44,544 nt of DNA from Chloroflexota bacterium (GTDB taxonomy: Bacteria; Chloroflexota; Anaerolineae; Aggregatilineales; Phototrophicaceae): the NCBI GenBank assembly GCA_026706395.1, contig JAPOYU010000012.1, positions 2,155-46,698 of the forward strand. Direction: 5' to 3'. Both the position numbers and the translations under genes were made by a program. Position 1 is the first letter of the stretch, and each line of letters opens with the position of its first letter. The notes beneath the pieces were generated by a model. That model made no database searches, was not told the DNA's origin, and was given only the letters and a program-made list of their open reading frames with translations. Of the stretch, positions 26,520 to 33,883 are shown piece by piece.

Positions 26520-26616
26520 CCCTGATTATAACCGCAGTTTCTTCAAAAGCGTATGAATCCAAGCCTAGAGCCAGATTATTGCGGACAAGGCGATGTGGTC
26601 TAGTAAGGGCAACGAA

Positions 26617-26647
26617 AATAGCAGCCGGCGAATTGCCCGCTGCTATT
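26617..26647 (-). terminator. Terminator-like hairpin after rplL
   Basis: AATAGCAGC (26617-26625) and GCTGCTATT (26639-26647) form a perfect 9-bp stem 54 nt after the rplL stop. On the minus strand the stem ends in TATTTTCG, a short U-tract. The lower part of the stem is A-T rich, so it may be leaky. Confidence 0.6.
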
Positions 26648-26700
26648 CCACTTGAATTGTCAATTGGACAAACTGTCGCAGCGCCTGCCGCGCAACTTGT

Positions 26701-27090
26701 CTACTTGAGTTCGACAACGGCGCCAGCTTCTTCGAGCTTGGACTTGCCGTCTTCAGCGAGGTCCTTGCTGACTTCTTCGAGCACGGTAGCCGGCGCCGAT
26801 TCGACCAATTCCTTGGCTTCCTTCAAACCCAAGGGCGTGATGCCGCGGATCGCTTTGATCACGTTGATCTTCTTCGGTCCGATTTCCTTGAGGATGACAT
26901 CAAATTCCGTCTGCTCTTCTTCCGGTTCGGCCTCTGCCCCGGCGACCGCCGCTCCCGGCGCCATCATCATCATGCCGCCGCCGGTGGCCGCCTCTACGCC
27001 CCAGGCGTCCTCAAGCTTCTGCTTTAAATCAGCCGCTTCCAATATCGTCAAGGCGCTGAGTTCTTCTACCAACTTGTCCAGGTCTGCCAT
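26701..27090 (-). CDS. rplL: 50S ribosomal protein L7/L12
   Basis: 129 residues from ATG at 27090, preceded by GGGAGAG; the longer in-frame start at 27147 would add a non-conserved leader. The N-terminal dimerisation domain ([20 protein letters not shown]) is followed by an Ala/Gly/Met-rich hinge ([17 protein letters not shown]). The C-terminal domain contains the factor-binding sequence [20 protein letters not shown] and ends [18 protein letters not shown]. It forms the flexible stalk that recruits translation GTPases such as EF-G. It lies 84 nt after rplJ in the classical order. Confidence 0.97.
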   Translation of the reverse strand: MADLDKLVEELSALTILEAADLKQKLEDAWGVEAATGGGMMMMAPGAAVAGAEAEPEEEQTEFDVILKEIGPKKINVIKAIRGITPLGLKEAKELVESAPATVLEEVSKDLAEDGKSKLEEAGAVVELK

Positions 27091-27174
27091 TTCTCTCCCT
27101 CTTTTCTGGCTTGAAGTGCTTGTTCTTGTCTTCCGGTAACTGTTCAACCGAGCCGGATAGTCCGGTTGCGGCTC

Positions 27175-27726
27175 TTACTCACTGGCGGGGGCGCCCTGCT
27201 CCTGCTTGTCAAGGTAGGCTTGCAGGACGTTGACGACGCCGGCTGTCGCTTGATTGAGTACATTGACAAGGCCCTGTGCCGGCGCGACCACCATACCCGC
27301 CAATTGCGCGCGAAGTTCATCAAGCGTCGGCAACTGGGAAACGGCTTCGACCTGTCGCGCGTCGAGGACATCGCCGCTCATCACGCCGCCCGTCACCGTC
27401 ATCTTCTCTTCGAATTGCTCGTCTTCGATGTGCTTGAGCAATGCCTTGGAAACGCCCGGCATATTGTCACGGCCGAAAATGATCGCAACCGGACCGACGA
27501 GCAGATCCTCCGGCACGATCCAGTTCGCGTTTTCAAGCGCCTTCCGCATCAGCGTATTCTTGGCGACCAGATACAGGCCGTTCTGTTCCCGCAGGGCATT
27601 GCGCAGGCCTTGAATTTGGGAAACGCCAAGCCCTTGCGTCTGCACCACTATGAAGCCATCGCTCTCGTCGAGAATGTCGACATAGCTTGAGACCAACTCT
27701 TCCTTACGTATTCTGGATACTGGCAA
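27175..27726 (-). CDS. rplJ: 50S ribosomal protein L10
   Basis: 183 residues. The start is TTG at 27726, supported by GAAAGGAG 6-7 nt upstream. The N-terminal RNA-binding domain includes SDGFIVVQTQGLGVSQIQGL, LYLVAKNTLMRKALENA and LLVGPVAIIFG. The C-terminal helical region (LAGMVVAPAQGLVNVLNQAT, then YLDKQEQ) is where L12 dimers attach. L10 anchors the L7/L12 stalk to 23S rRNA and is the usual autogenous repressor acting on the rplJ leader. The operon here is rplJ-rplL only; rplK and rplA are not in the window. Confidence 0.97.
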   Translation of the reverse strand: MPVSRIRKEELVSSYVDILDESDGFIVVQTQGLGVSQIQGLRNALREQNGLYLVAKNTLMRKALENANWIVPEDLLVGPVAIIFGRDNMPGVSKALLKHIEDEQFEEKMTVTGGVMSGDVLDARQVEAVSQLPTLDELRAQLAGMVVAPAQGLVNVLNQATAGVVNVLQAYLDKQEQGAPASE

Positions 27727-27935
27727 GTGCCGCTCCTTTCATCGTCTGGTAGCTGTCCCCGTATTCCGGAACCAGCGCCGACCCTAAACCGAAAAGCGAC
27801 CCGCAATCTGAGGTCGCCGCAACGTCCAACTATGCTAGGCTGCAAGAAGGCTGTCTGCGCGTCCCTCGGCAGGAGATTAAGGGCGGCTGCCCCCCTGCTG
27901 TCTGCGGTTAACGTCGCTATGTGGTTGTTAGCCAA
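27727..27935 (-). promoter_or_regulatory. Probable L10 leader RNA (rplJL autoregulation)
   Basis: About 210 nt separate the rplJ promoter from the TTG start. The minus strand contains TTAATCTCCTGCCGAGG, close to the conserved CCTGCCGAGG core I associate with L10 leaders, next to a possible stem GGGCAGCCGCCC. In this class L10-L12 binds the leader and blocks translation of rplJL. Position and core motif support the call; the full fold was not computed. Confidence 0.65.
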
Positions 27936-27941
27936 GCGCGC

Positions 27942-27969
27942 ATTATAGCGCTGCAGGCGCACAGGTCAA
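27942..27969 (-). promoter_or_regulatory. Sigma-70-type promoter of rplJ-rplL
   Basis: The minus strand reads TTGACC (27964-27969), a 16-nt spacer, then TATAAT (27942-27947), a near-consensus promoter suited to ribosomal protein genes. It sits ~215 nt before rplJ. Confidence 0.8.
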
Positions 27970-28107
27970 GGCAGAACTTCCCGAGTTGACTCCGCCTGCC
28001 CGCTGCGTTACAACTTGACTTTCAAACGTGCAAGCAGAAGGTGTTCCAAGAAAATAATGTGAAAATATGCCGAAGTAAAGAGAGGCACAAAAAATCGAAA
28101 ACATTGT

Positions 28108-28332
28108 AAGGCTTGTCCGCTACTGCAAACCATACGCATGGATAACCGAAATGATACCGAAACAGTACAATATAAGAGAGTCAATCCTTGCAAACGTCAA
28201 CAAATTACTACGAAATCCGCCAAATCTAGCTCCCCTTCCCTCCTTGTGGGATGCTCGCCATAGAGATGGCGAGAGGGGCCGGGGGATGGGGGTAGAATTG
28301 CGACCATTTCGCCACACTACCGGACAAGCCTT
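28108..28332. mobile_element. MITE-like element bounded by 12-bp inverted repeats
   Basis: AAGGCTTGTCCG (28108-28119) and CGGACAAGCCTT (28321-28332) are perfect 12-bp inverted repeats, with further partial symmetry just inside (TA.TG on both sides). The enclosed 201 nt have no credible gene but contain a palindromic C/G-rich segment with TCGCCAT and ATGGCGA arms around AGAG (28255-28272). Size and ends suit a non-autonomous mobile or composite repeat. No target-site duplication was identified with confidence. Confidence 0.5.
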
Positions 28333-28336
28333 GTAG

Positions 28337-28356
28337 GGGCGACCCTTGGCTCGCCC
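28337..28356. repeat. REP-like hairpin
   Basis: GGGCGA (28337-28342) pairs with TCGCCC (28351-28356). The block TAGGGGCGAC here recurs inverted as GTCGCCCCTA at 30934-30943, suggesting copies of one intergenic repeat family. Confidence 0.45.
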
Positions 28357-28421
28357 GCCTGAATCATTGCCACAAATCACTTTGTTGCACGACGAACTTG
28401 GTATTACTGAGGTCAAGCAGA

Positions 28422-29306
28422 ATGGAATTGGATCGTGACGCGCTGCAAAAGAAAGTGCACGCGCTCTACGCCCGGGAACACGCGGAATTGGGCGAGGCCG
28501 GTACCCTGGAGCATTTGGAACGAGGCCGGCAATGGCGTCTCGCAGATACTCTGAGCAGCGGCGGGCTGCTGGTGTTTCCCCATGCAGGCGTGCACGACTG
28601 CGGCTATCAGATCGCCGCCTGCGTCCATGCTGCCCTGGACAGTGGCGCTGAGAAAGTCATTGTGCTCAGCGTATTGCACGCCTTCACCCCGGCGATGGAA
28701 GCGGCGCGCGTGGCGGTCGCCGCCGGTGAAGATCCGTCCCGCTTCGAATTCTGGGGCATACAAGGACCGGGCATCGAAGGGCGGCGCGAATGGCGGGGCG
28801 ATCACGCCCTTATCAGCTGGCGGCACTTCTGGGGGGCGGAAGTCAAACGGCGCGGACTATCGGAGCGGGATGCGCCACGTCTGTACGAACGCTATCCCTA
28901 TCTCGCCGGCGGACGTCCGCAGGATTTGCCCGGCATCGACGAGCTGGCGCGCCTGATGGAAGATGCTGCCCTGGTCAGCACGGCCGATCCCTTCCATCAT
29001 GGCATCGGCTATGGCGACGCGCCGGAAGAGTCCTACGATCACGATGAAGCCGGCTTGGCGCAGGCGAAGTCGATGATTGAAGCGGGGATCCGCATTCTGG
29101 AGCGCGGCGACTATTGGGCCTACAACCAGCATTGCATCGAGTCGAAGAGCGATGCCCGCGATACCGGTCAGGTCTATCGATACTTGCGCGGCCCAATGAA
29201 GGGCGAAGTCCTGGATATCAGCTTTACCGACTCATCCGAGCTTTATGACCAGCCGAAACCGACCTGGGTGGCCGGCGCTTTGATCGAGTGGAAGCTGACA
29301 AGCTAG
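28422..29306 (+). CDS. Memo-like / extradiol dioxygenase-fold protein
   Basis: 294 residues from ATG at 28422, which has GAGGT 8 nt upstream; an upstream TTG at 28398 is less likely. The pattern follows the Memo/AmmeMemoRadiSam-B family, related to class III extradiol dioxygenases: LLVFPHAGVHDCGYQIAA, KVIVLSVLHAF and LVSTADPFHHGIGYG correspond to the metal-site segments. It is divergent from typical Memo (VLSVLHA instead of the usual GPSH). Neither the AMMECR1 nor the radical-SAM partner is adjacent. The catalysed reaction is unknown. It converges with the translin gene, 19 nt apart. Confidence 0.65.
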   Translation: MELDRDALQKKVHALYAREHAELGEAGTLEHLERGRQWRLADTLSSGGLLVFPHAGVHDCGYQIAACVHAALDSGAEKVIVLSVLHAFTPAMEAARVAVAAGEDPSRFEFWGIQGPGIEGRREWRGDHALISWRHFWGAEVKRRGLSERDAPRLYERYPYLAGGRPQDLPGIDELARLMEDAALVSTADPFHHGIGYGDAPEESYDHDEAGLAQAKSMIEAGIRILERGDYWAYNQHCIESKSDARDTGQVYRYLRGPMKGEVLDISFTDSSELYDQPKPTWVAGALIEWKLTS

Positions 29307-29325
29307 ATATGCGAACGGCGGCGGA

Positions 29326-29979
29326 TCAGCCCTCGCTGTCGATGTTCAGCTTCGTTTCGAGATCGTGCAGCGCGTCTTGTAACTGCTGTTGCCTGAGGCT
29401 CTGCGTCAAGTCGCCGCGGGTCCGCTCGAGCACGCCGCGGACGACATCGGTTTGCCGGCGTAATCCGCGCGTCAGAGCGTCCGGAAAATCGAAAGTCACA
29501 AGCTGGTCATAAATCTCATCCATTACTCCCAGCAGGCGTTCCGCTTCGTCGCTGTGGCTATCCTGCCGCCTCATAATGTCAAGGATAAAGCGGCGCAGTT
29601 CAGTGGCGGCTTCGCTTAAACCTTTGAGGTAGGTTGCGCTTTCGATGCCCAAATCGGCGGCCGATGGCAGCGCATCACCGCGAATGATCGCGCGGGTTAT
29701 GAAGGCCTCGGCCACTTCTTTCATGGCATCTTGCGTGTAGCCCGTGTGGTAGAGATCGGGGTAGCCGCTGACGACTGCCTTTAGCTCGTCGGCGCCGGAA
29801 CCTACCTGCTTCAGCTTGTCATCGGCGCTGGCCCAGTCACGCCGGTGGATGGCGCGGATGCTCTCGGAACAGTGGCGAATGAGCTGGCGCGAAAGCGCGA
29901 TGGCCGAGTCGCGCGCGGCATTTCGCTCCTCCAGATCGGCGCGAATCTCGTCGCAGATTTGATCCAGGTTATTCATCAT
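29326..29979 (-). CDS. Translin family protein
   Basis: 217 residues, all helical, matching prokaryotic translin-like proteins: RDSAIALSRQLIRHCSESIR near the N-terminus, GYTQDAMKEVAEAFITRAI, then YLKGLSEAATELRRFILDIM. The C-terminus has VMDEIYDQLVTFDFPDALTR and RRQTDVVRGVLERTRGDLTQ, the most typical translin segment. Translins are oligomeric RNA/DNA-binding proteins, and the eukaryotic translin-TRAX complex is a ribonuclease; the bacterial role is not established. The start overlaps the end of the DUF3467 gene by 11 nt, indicating translational coupling. Confidence 0.85.
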   Translation of the reverse strand: MMNNLDQICDEIRADLEERNAARDSAIALSRQLIRHCSESIRAIHRRDWASADDKLKQVGSGADELKAVVSGYPDLYHTGYTQDAMKEVAEAFITRAIIRGDALPSAADLGIESATYLKGLSEAATELRRFILDIMRRQDSHSDEAERLLGVMDEIYDQLVTFDFPDALTRGLRRQTDVVRGVLERTRGDLTQSLRQQQLQDALHDLETKLNIDSEG

Positions 29980-30295
29980 CTTCGTCCGCGGGCTTCACCG
30001 CGCCAAAAAGCTGATCGGCCAGAGTTTGACGAGGGGGCGTATCCAGCGCGCCGTGGTTGGTCTCATACTTCGTAATGTTCTCCTGCAACGCGTTCAAGAA
30101 GAGCGTGCTATGCGTTGGCGTCATGATGACTCGCTTTTGCAGACGAGCCCGGTCGTCATTCGGCATCACCTGAATGAAGTCGAAAATCACTTCATTGGCG
30201 TTGTGCGTGATTATGACCATGTTGGAGTAGATCGCGCTGGGGTCGCGCGGCATTTCCAGTTTGACCTGACGTTTTTTGGCCTTTCTGTCTGTCAT
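29969..30295 (-). CDS. DUF3467 family protein
   Basis: 108 residues of the short DUF3467 family. Key segments are KLEMPRDPSAIYSNMVIITH, NEVIFDFIQVMP and RVIMTPTHSTLFLNALQENI, followed by YETNHGAL. The acidic tail (ADEDDE) overlaps the translin start. GAGG lies 5-6 nt before the ATG. DUF3467 proteins have no known function; the coupling with translin suggests a joint role in nucleic-acid handling (inference only). Confidence 0.9.
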   Translation of the reverse strand: MTDRKAKKRQVKLEMPRDPSAIYSNMVIITHNANEVIFDFIQVMPNDDRARLQKRVIMTPTHSTLFLNALQENITKYETNHGALDTPPRQTLADQLFGAVKPADEDDE

Positions 30296-30493
30296 GAGCG
30301 CCTCAGGTAAACTTGATAGATTTCACCACTATATGGCTAGTCCGATCCGCCATCACAGCCGCCAGCGAATTAAACCCGCGAAGCACTGACGACCGACAGC
30401 CATAGGCTCGCCTGCCGCCGTCTCAGGTTTCGGCGAGTGCAGCAGGAAATGTTTGCCATTATCTATGTCCTGTAAAGACCATTTCACTACGAC

Positions 30494-30521
30494 GCAAAAA
30501 GACGCAAAAGTATCGCAAAAC
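30494..30521. repeat. Helically phased CGCAAAA direct repeats
   Basis: CGCAAAA occurs at 30494-30500, 30504-30510 and 30515-30521, spaced 10 and 11 bp. A-tracts phased with the helix produce curved DNA or serve as tandem protein sites. They lie ~200 bp upstream of the DUF3467 start. Confidence 0.5.
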
Positions 30522-30839
30522 GATGTCATTTGAATACATGGTGGATACATATTGGTTATTAATATCGAACTTACTCGCCAGTCTCTATCGATACAGTATA
30601 TATACAGCGGCATTTTTGGCGCCGAAGATCGAATTTGGCTCGATAAACGTTGGGATTTGGGTTGGGGACGGCATGTTTTCGGCTTAGATGCTGGCTGGGC
30701 GATTTAGCGTTCATGATGTCAGTTTAGCAGAAATCAGCCGGGAAGAGGCGACCAAATGTTCACGTGTGGGAAAATTGCTTGGCGTGTGGCGAGTTGATAC
30801 AGGTGTATGTGCATGAGTGTTACGGGCGAGCCACCGGGT

Positions 30840-30893
30840 CGCGTAGACAGCCACTAGGTCGGCGACACCGACTAGGTGGCCGGACGCGCCTAC
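30840..30893. repeat. Imperfect cruciform repeat
   Basis: The sequence around GCCACTAGGTCGG and CCGACTAGGTGGC forms a near-palindrome with an outer CGTAG/CTACG pair. It is adjacent to the REP-like hairpin at 30919-30939 and is likely part of the same repeat cluster. Confidence 0.4.
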
Positions 30894-30918
30894 GAAGTCC
30901 GTTTAGGCGGGAAGAAGC

Positions 30919-30939
30919 GGGCGACATACAATGTCGCCC
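30919..30939. repeat. REP-like perfect hairpin
   Basis: GGGCGACAT and ATGTCGCCC are perfect 9-bp arms around ACA. The flank continues CTACG, so the block GTCGCCCCTA matches, inverted, the repeat at 28335-28344. No U-tract follows directly; a T6 run begins ~12 nt later. Confidence 0.55.
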
Positions 30940-31124
30940 CTACGCGGATGTATTTTTTGCGGAGTTGGCAGGGTAGAGGCGGGCGCCCTGATTTGGTTGG
31001 CGCGGTATCAGATTTACGGGTGGCCGTTACACCGACGCTAGTTGGGCGATGCGGACTCCCTGACGCGCGCGTTCGCCGCTACGATATAGAGCGAGACCGC
31101 AACCGAACAGAGAGGGAGGCCGCC

Positions 31125-31445
31125 TTGCCCACCTACATATATCGCATTCAGCCTGTACGTCCCGAGATGCTTTCGGCGGGAGCAACGGAGGAAGAGTCCC
31201 GCATTGCCGGCGAACACTTCGCCTATCTCAAGGCGCTGATGGAAGATGGCGTACTGATTCTTGCCGGGCGCACGCTGAACAATGATTACTCAGCGTTCGG
31301 CATCGCCATATTCAACGCGCGGGACGACGAGCATATGCGCCAGATCACCGCCGGGGATCCCGGGGTGGCGAAAAAGCTATTCCGCGCCGAGTGGCATCCC
31401 TATCGCATTGCCTTGCACGCGCCAGAAAACAGCGGGAGGGAATAG
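31125..31445 (+). CDS. YCII-related domain protein
   Basis: 106 residues. The start is TTG at 31125, supported by GGGAGG 6 nt upstream; the frame continues further upstream through repeat-like sequence without conserved content. The protein reads PTYIYRIQPVRPEMLSAGA, EHFAYLKALMEDGVLILAGR and FGIAIFNARDDEHMRQITA, the ferredoxin-like YCII pattern with a His-containing active-site region. YCII proteins are small and poorly characterised, some acting as dehydrochlorinases. It ends 3 nt before the NUDIX gene and is probably co-transcribed with it. Confidence 0.85.
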   Translation: MPTYIYRIQPVRPEMLSAGATEEESRIAGEHFAYLKALMEDGVLILAGRTLNNDYSAFGIAIFNARDDEHMRQITAGDPGVAKKLFRAEWHPYRIALHAPENSGRE

Positions 31446-31448
31446 ATC

Positions 31449-31900
31449 ATGATGGACGATTCACCGAGGCATATTGTCGCCGCCAACGCGCTCATTCGTA
31501 ATCAAGCGGGCGAGATCGCGCTGGTTAGAACCGAGCGGAGAGGTTGGGAGATCCCGGGGGGCAGGTAGAGTTAGGCGAGACATTGACCGAAGGACTTCGG
31601 CGCGAAATCCGTGAGGAGTGCGGCATCGAAGTCGAGCTGGGACGGCTTGCGCATGTGCGAAGCAACCTGAGCTCATGCATTGTGATCTTCTGCTTTCACG
31701 CGACCTATGTGGTTGGTGAACTGAGGCCCAGCGAGGAAACACCGGAAGTTCGCTGGGCGGATGAGCAAACTGCCCTGGAGCTGATAACCCATCCCGCATT
31801 GCATCTGACTCTGCGCGACATGCTTGCGGATGACGGTCAGGCGCTTTATCAAGCATACCGAAGCAATCCCTACGTCCTGGTAGAAGAGCGCGCCATCTAA
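31449..31900 (+). pseudogene. NUDIX hydrolase gene with a 1-nt frameshift
   Basis: From ATG at 31449 the frame encodes a normal NUDIX beginning ([20 protein letters not shown], then [10 protein letters not shown]) and stops at TAG 31566-31568. The rest of the domain continues in the next frame as [18 protein letters not shown] and [11 protein letters not shown], a complete NUDIX box (G-x5-E-x7-RE-U-x-EE-x-GU), to the stop at 31900. One additional G in the six-G run at 31556-31561 would restore a protein of about 150 residues. The break could be a true inactivation, a sequencing error or slippage. The end overlaps the rsmG stop from the opposite strand. Confidence 0.85.
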
Positions 31901-32652
31901 AGAATCGGCTGTCGCGTAGGTGTGCCGGCTTGACGCGGGTAGCGCCGCGGGGTCGCTTCAAGTTTGTCGATGACGACCAGGTAGCGCGGGTTATCGAGCG
32001 TGGGCAACTGGATCTCCTCGATGGTGAAGAGTTCTCCTCCGAGCGTTTCAATGGCCTTGGCGGCCGTGGCAGTCTCCTCGTAGGCATCTGCCCCGCGCAT
32101 GGCGATTACTTGTCCACCGATTTTCGCGAGCGGCAGGGTATATTCCATCAGCGCGGGCATAGGGGCGACGGCGCGCGCAGTGACAACGTCGTAGGCTTCG
32201 CGATGGCTTTTGTGTCGCCCGGCGTCTTCCGCCCGCGCATGCAGGGTGCTGATGTTTTTGAGACCCAGGGCGTCACCGACGTGCTCGATGAACCGAAGCT
32301 TCTTGCCCGTCGCGTCCATCAGGGTCACAGGCGTATCAGGGAACAGGATCGCGATTACGAGACCGGGGAAACCGGCGCCTGTGCCGACATCGACGAGCCG
32401 CAAACCTTCAAATCTTGGGATGACGCGGGTAAGCGTCAGCGAGTCCAGGTAGTGTTTGACGGCGACCTCAGACGGATCGGTGATCCCCGTCAGGCTCATG
32501 CGCTGGTTCCATTCCAGCAGCAGGCGCGTAAGGGTGGAGAATTGCTCGATCTGCTTGGCGGTCAATTCGAGACCCAGCAGTGACTTGGCACGGACGCGAA
32601 GCTCGCGCCAATGCGCCTCGCCAATATCGGGCCGCGACATGGCCGACTGCAT
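31897..32652 (-). CDS. rsmG: 16S rRNA (guanine-527 N7) methyltransferase RsmG
   Basis: 251 residues. The SAM-binding motif is [17 protein letters not shown] (~86-102), preceded by the family segment [20 protein letters not shown] and YLDSLTL, and followed by [15 protein letters not shown] and [19 protein letters not shown]. It methylates N7 of G527 in the 530 loop of 16S rRNA; loss causes low-level streptomycin resistance in other bacteria. The C-terminal ~20 residues ([16 protein letters not shown]) are as usual for the family. It follows the secreted protein gene by 11 nt. Confidence 0.95.
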   Translation of the reverse strand: MQSAMSRPDIGEAHWRELRVRAKSLLGLELTAKQIEQFSTLTRLLLEWNQRMSLTGITDPSEVAVKHYLDSLTLTRVIPRFEGLRLVDVGTGAGFPGLVIAILFPDTPVTLMDATGKKLRFIEHVGDALGLKNISTLHARAEDAGRHKSHREAYDVVTARAVAPMPALMEYTLPLAKIGGQVIAMRGADAYEETATAAKAIETLGGELFTIEEIQLPTLDNPRYLVVIDKLEATPRRYPRQAGTPTRQPIL

Positions 32653-32663
32653 GCAGGATCGCG

Positions 32664-33704
32664 CTAGGACTCCCAGGGGTAAGTCTTCAAAGGCATCGCC
32701 GGCTGCTCATGCAAGACCTCGACGCCAAATGGATTCTCCCTGATGATAAATATGCAGCGGCTGCCCAAGCGCTCGTTTTCCGTGCCGGGACCGAAGTCTT
32801 CATAGCCATCGGTGATGGCTTCCGACCAGCCGAGGGCGAAGTTGATCTCGTAGATCCCCGGCTCCCATTTGTCGCCAAAGTTCACCGTATAGAACACCCA
32901 CCAGTTGAGGCTGCCGGGAACCTGCTTGATCTCGCTGACATTAACATTGGGTATCGGCAGACCATGCAGCTCTATCGCATACTGGACCGTGTCGATGTGG
33001 CGCTGGACTTGCTCGGGCGTCTTGGCAAACCAGGACCAGAAAACTCGTATGGTATCCGTGTCGTATAGGATTCCCGGATCGGCCCCGTCAACATCTTCGC
33101 ATTCGGCGAATATGAGCCCCGGATTCAGCGTCCGGCCAGGTTCGACCTCAGGTTTGGCGCGGGCGCCGATTTGCACGATCGGCTCAGCGGGGCGCGAGTA
33201 AACCGGGTTCAGCAACCCGCCATCGGGCGTGAATACGCCAGCGGAGGAAACCAGCACGGGAAGCGCTGAGATATCTATGCCTTCGACCAGTGTGCTTGAC
33301 GGTTCGGCGCATTCGCCTAAGGTATCATCTGAAGGCGTCTCGAATATCGTGCTGTCCGGATCGGTTTCCCGCCCGATGCGGATGACGACGCTGATCGGTG
33401 TGCCCAGCGCGCGCATCGCGCCGTCCTGCCAGTAGATCACCTGGCTGACGGCATAATCGCCATCGACGTTGACGCGGCGCAACCCGGTGATCGCTTCGCC
33501 CAAACCGCCGTAGGCGTCAAAGGCTTGATAATACAAGTCGTAGCCAGTTTCCATCGTACCGGATAGGTCAATCACCATGCGGTCTTCGCAGGCGGAGTAA
33601 AACCAGTTTACTGTCGATGTATACGCTTCCTCTTCTTGCGCCTGCGCACTGAACAGCAGGACCAAAGGTATCAGAAGAAGAAGCAAGGCCTTGGTTTCAC
33701 GCAT
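32664..33704 (-). CDS. Secreted protein of unknown function
   Basis: 346 residues from ATG at 33704; longer in-frame starts up to 33827 would place a non-conserved leader before the signal peptide. The signal sequence is RETKALLLLLIPLVLLFSAQ with probable cleavage after AQA. The mature part is strand-rich and acidic. It has four or five Cys (for example SACEDR, LGECAEP, AECEDVDG and SRCIFII) that could pair outside the cell, and an extended C-terminal region with WWVFYTVNFGDKWEPGIYEI. I do not recognise a family. It is transcribed toward rsmG and may share its message. Confidence 0.75.
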   Translation of the reverse strand: MRETKALLLLLIPLVLLFSAQAQEEEAYTSTVNWFYSACEDRMVIDLSGTMETGYDLYYQAFDAYGGLGEAITGLRRVNVDGDYAVSQVIYWQDGAMRALGTPISVVIRIGRETDPDSTIFETPSDDTLGECAEPSSTLVEGIDISALPVLVSSAGVFTPDGGLLNPVYSRPAEPIVQIGARAKPEVEPGRTLNPGLIFAECEDVDGADPGILYDTDTIRVFWSWFAKTPEQVQRHIDTVQYAIELHGLPIPNVNVSEIKQVPGSLNWWVFYTVNFGDKWEPGIYEINFALGWSEAITDGYEDFGPGTENERLGSRCIFIIRENPFGVEVLHEQPAMPLKTYPWES

Positions 33705-33883
33705 AAGATTGCATTCCCGTCTTGTCATTCCTGGAAGGCGTTCGATACTTATTTTACCGCATCTCCGCAAATAACTCAGCCCGATTGTTGATAAACACGC
33801 GGTCAGCGACATCACACAGTCTTGCATCTTTCAGTAGAATACATGATGAAGATGCTCGATCGCTGAGGAAAGGCAAGCTGGAT

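Larger units (their letters stand above)
27970..28421. other. 452-nt AT-rich spacer with nested repeats
   Basis: The spacer between the rplJ promoter and the Memo-like gene is AT-rich from ~28020 to 28230. It contains an inverted-repeat-bounded element (28108-28332), a C/G-rich palindromic segment within it (28230-28292) and a REP-like hairpin (28337-28356). GAGGT at 28409-28413 is the Shine-Dalgarno of the downstream gene. No tRNA or small gene was recognised. Confidence 0.6.
30296..31124. other. 829-nt spacer with repeats, no recognised gene
   Basis: This is the longest non-coding stretch. It includes a phased CGCAAAA repeat (30494-30521), an AT-rich segment (30520-30610), an imperfect cruciform (30840-30893) and a perfect 9-bp hairpin of REP type (30919-30939). 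An open frame crosses 30876-31124 into the next gene, but its sequence is repeat-derived and not conserved-looking. No tRNA or small RNA was recognised. Confidence 0.6.

Noticed and set aside
30919..30939. The perfect hairpin as a terminator
   Set aside because: No T-run follows within a few bases on either strand, and no gene ends just upstream. A REP-type repeat is the better reading.
30876..31124. N-terminal extension of the YCII-like gene
   Set aside because: It would run through REP-like repeat sequence, and a strong GGGAGG sits 6 nt before the TTG at 31125, where the conserved protein begins.
31930..32583. A 217-codon plus-strand open frame
   Set aside because: Antisense shadow of rsmG.
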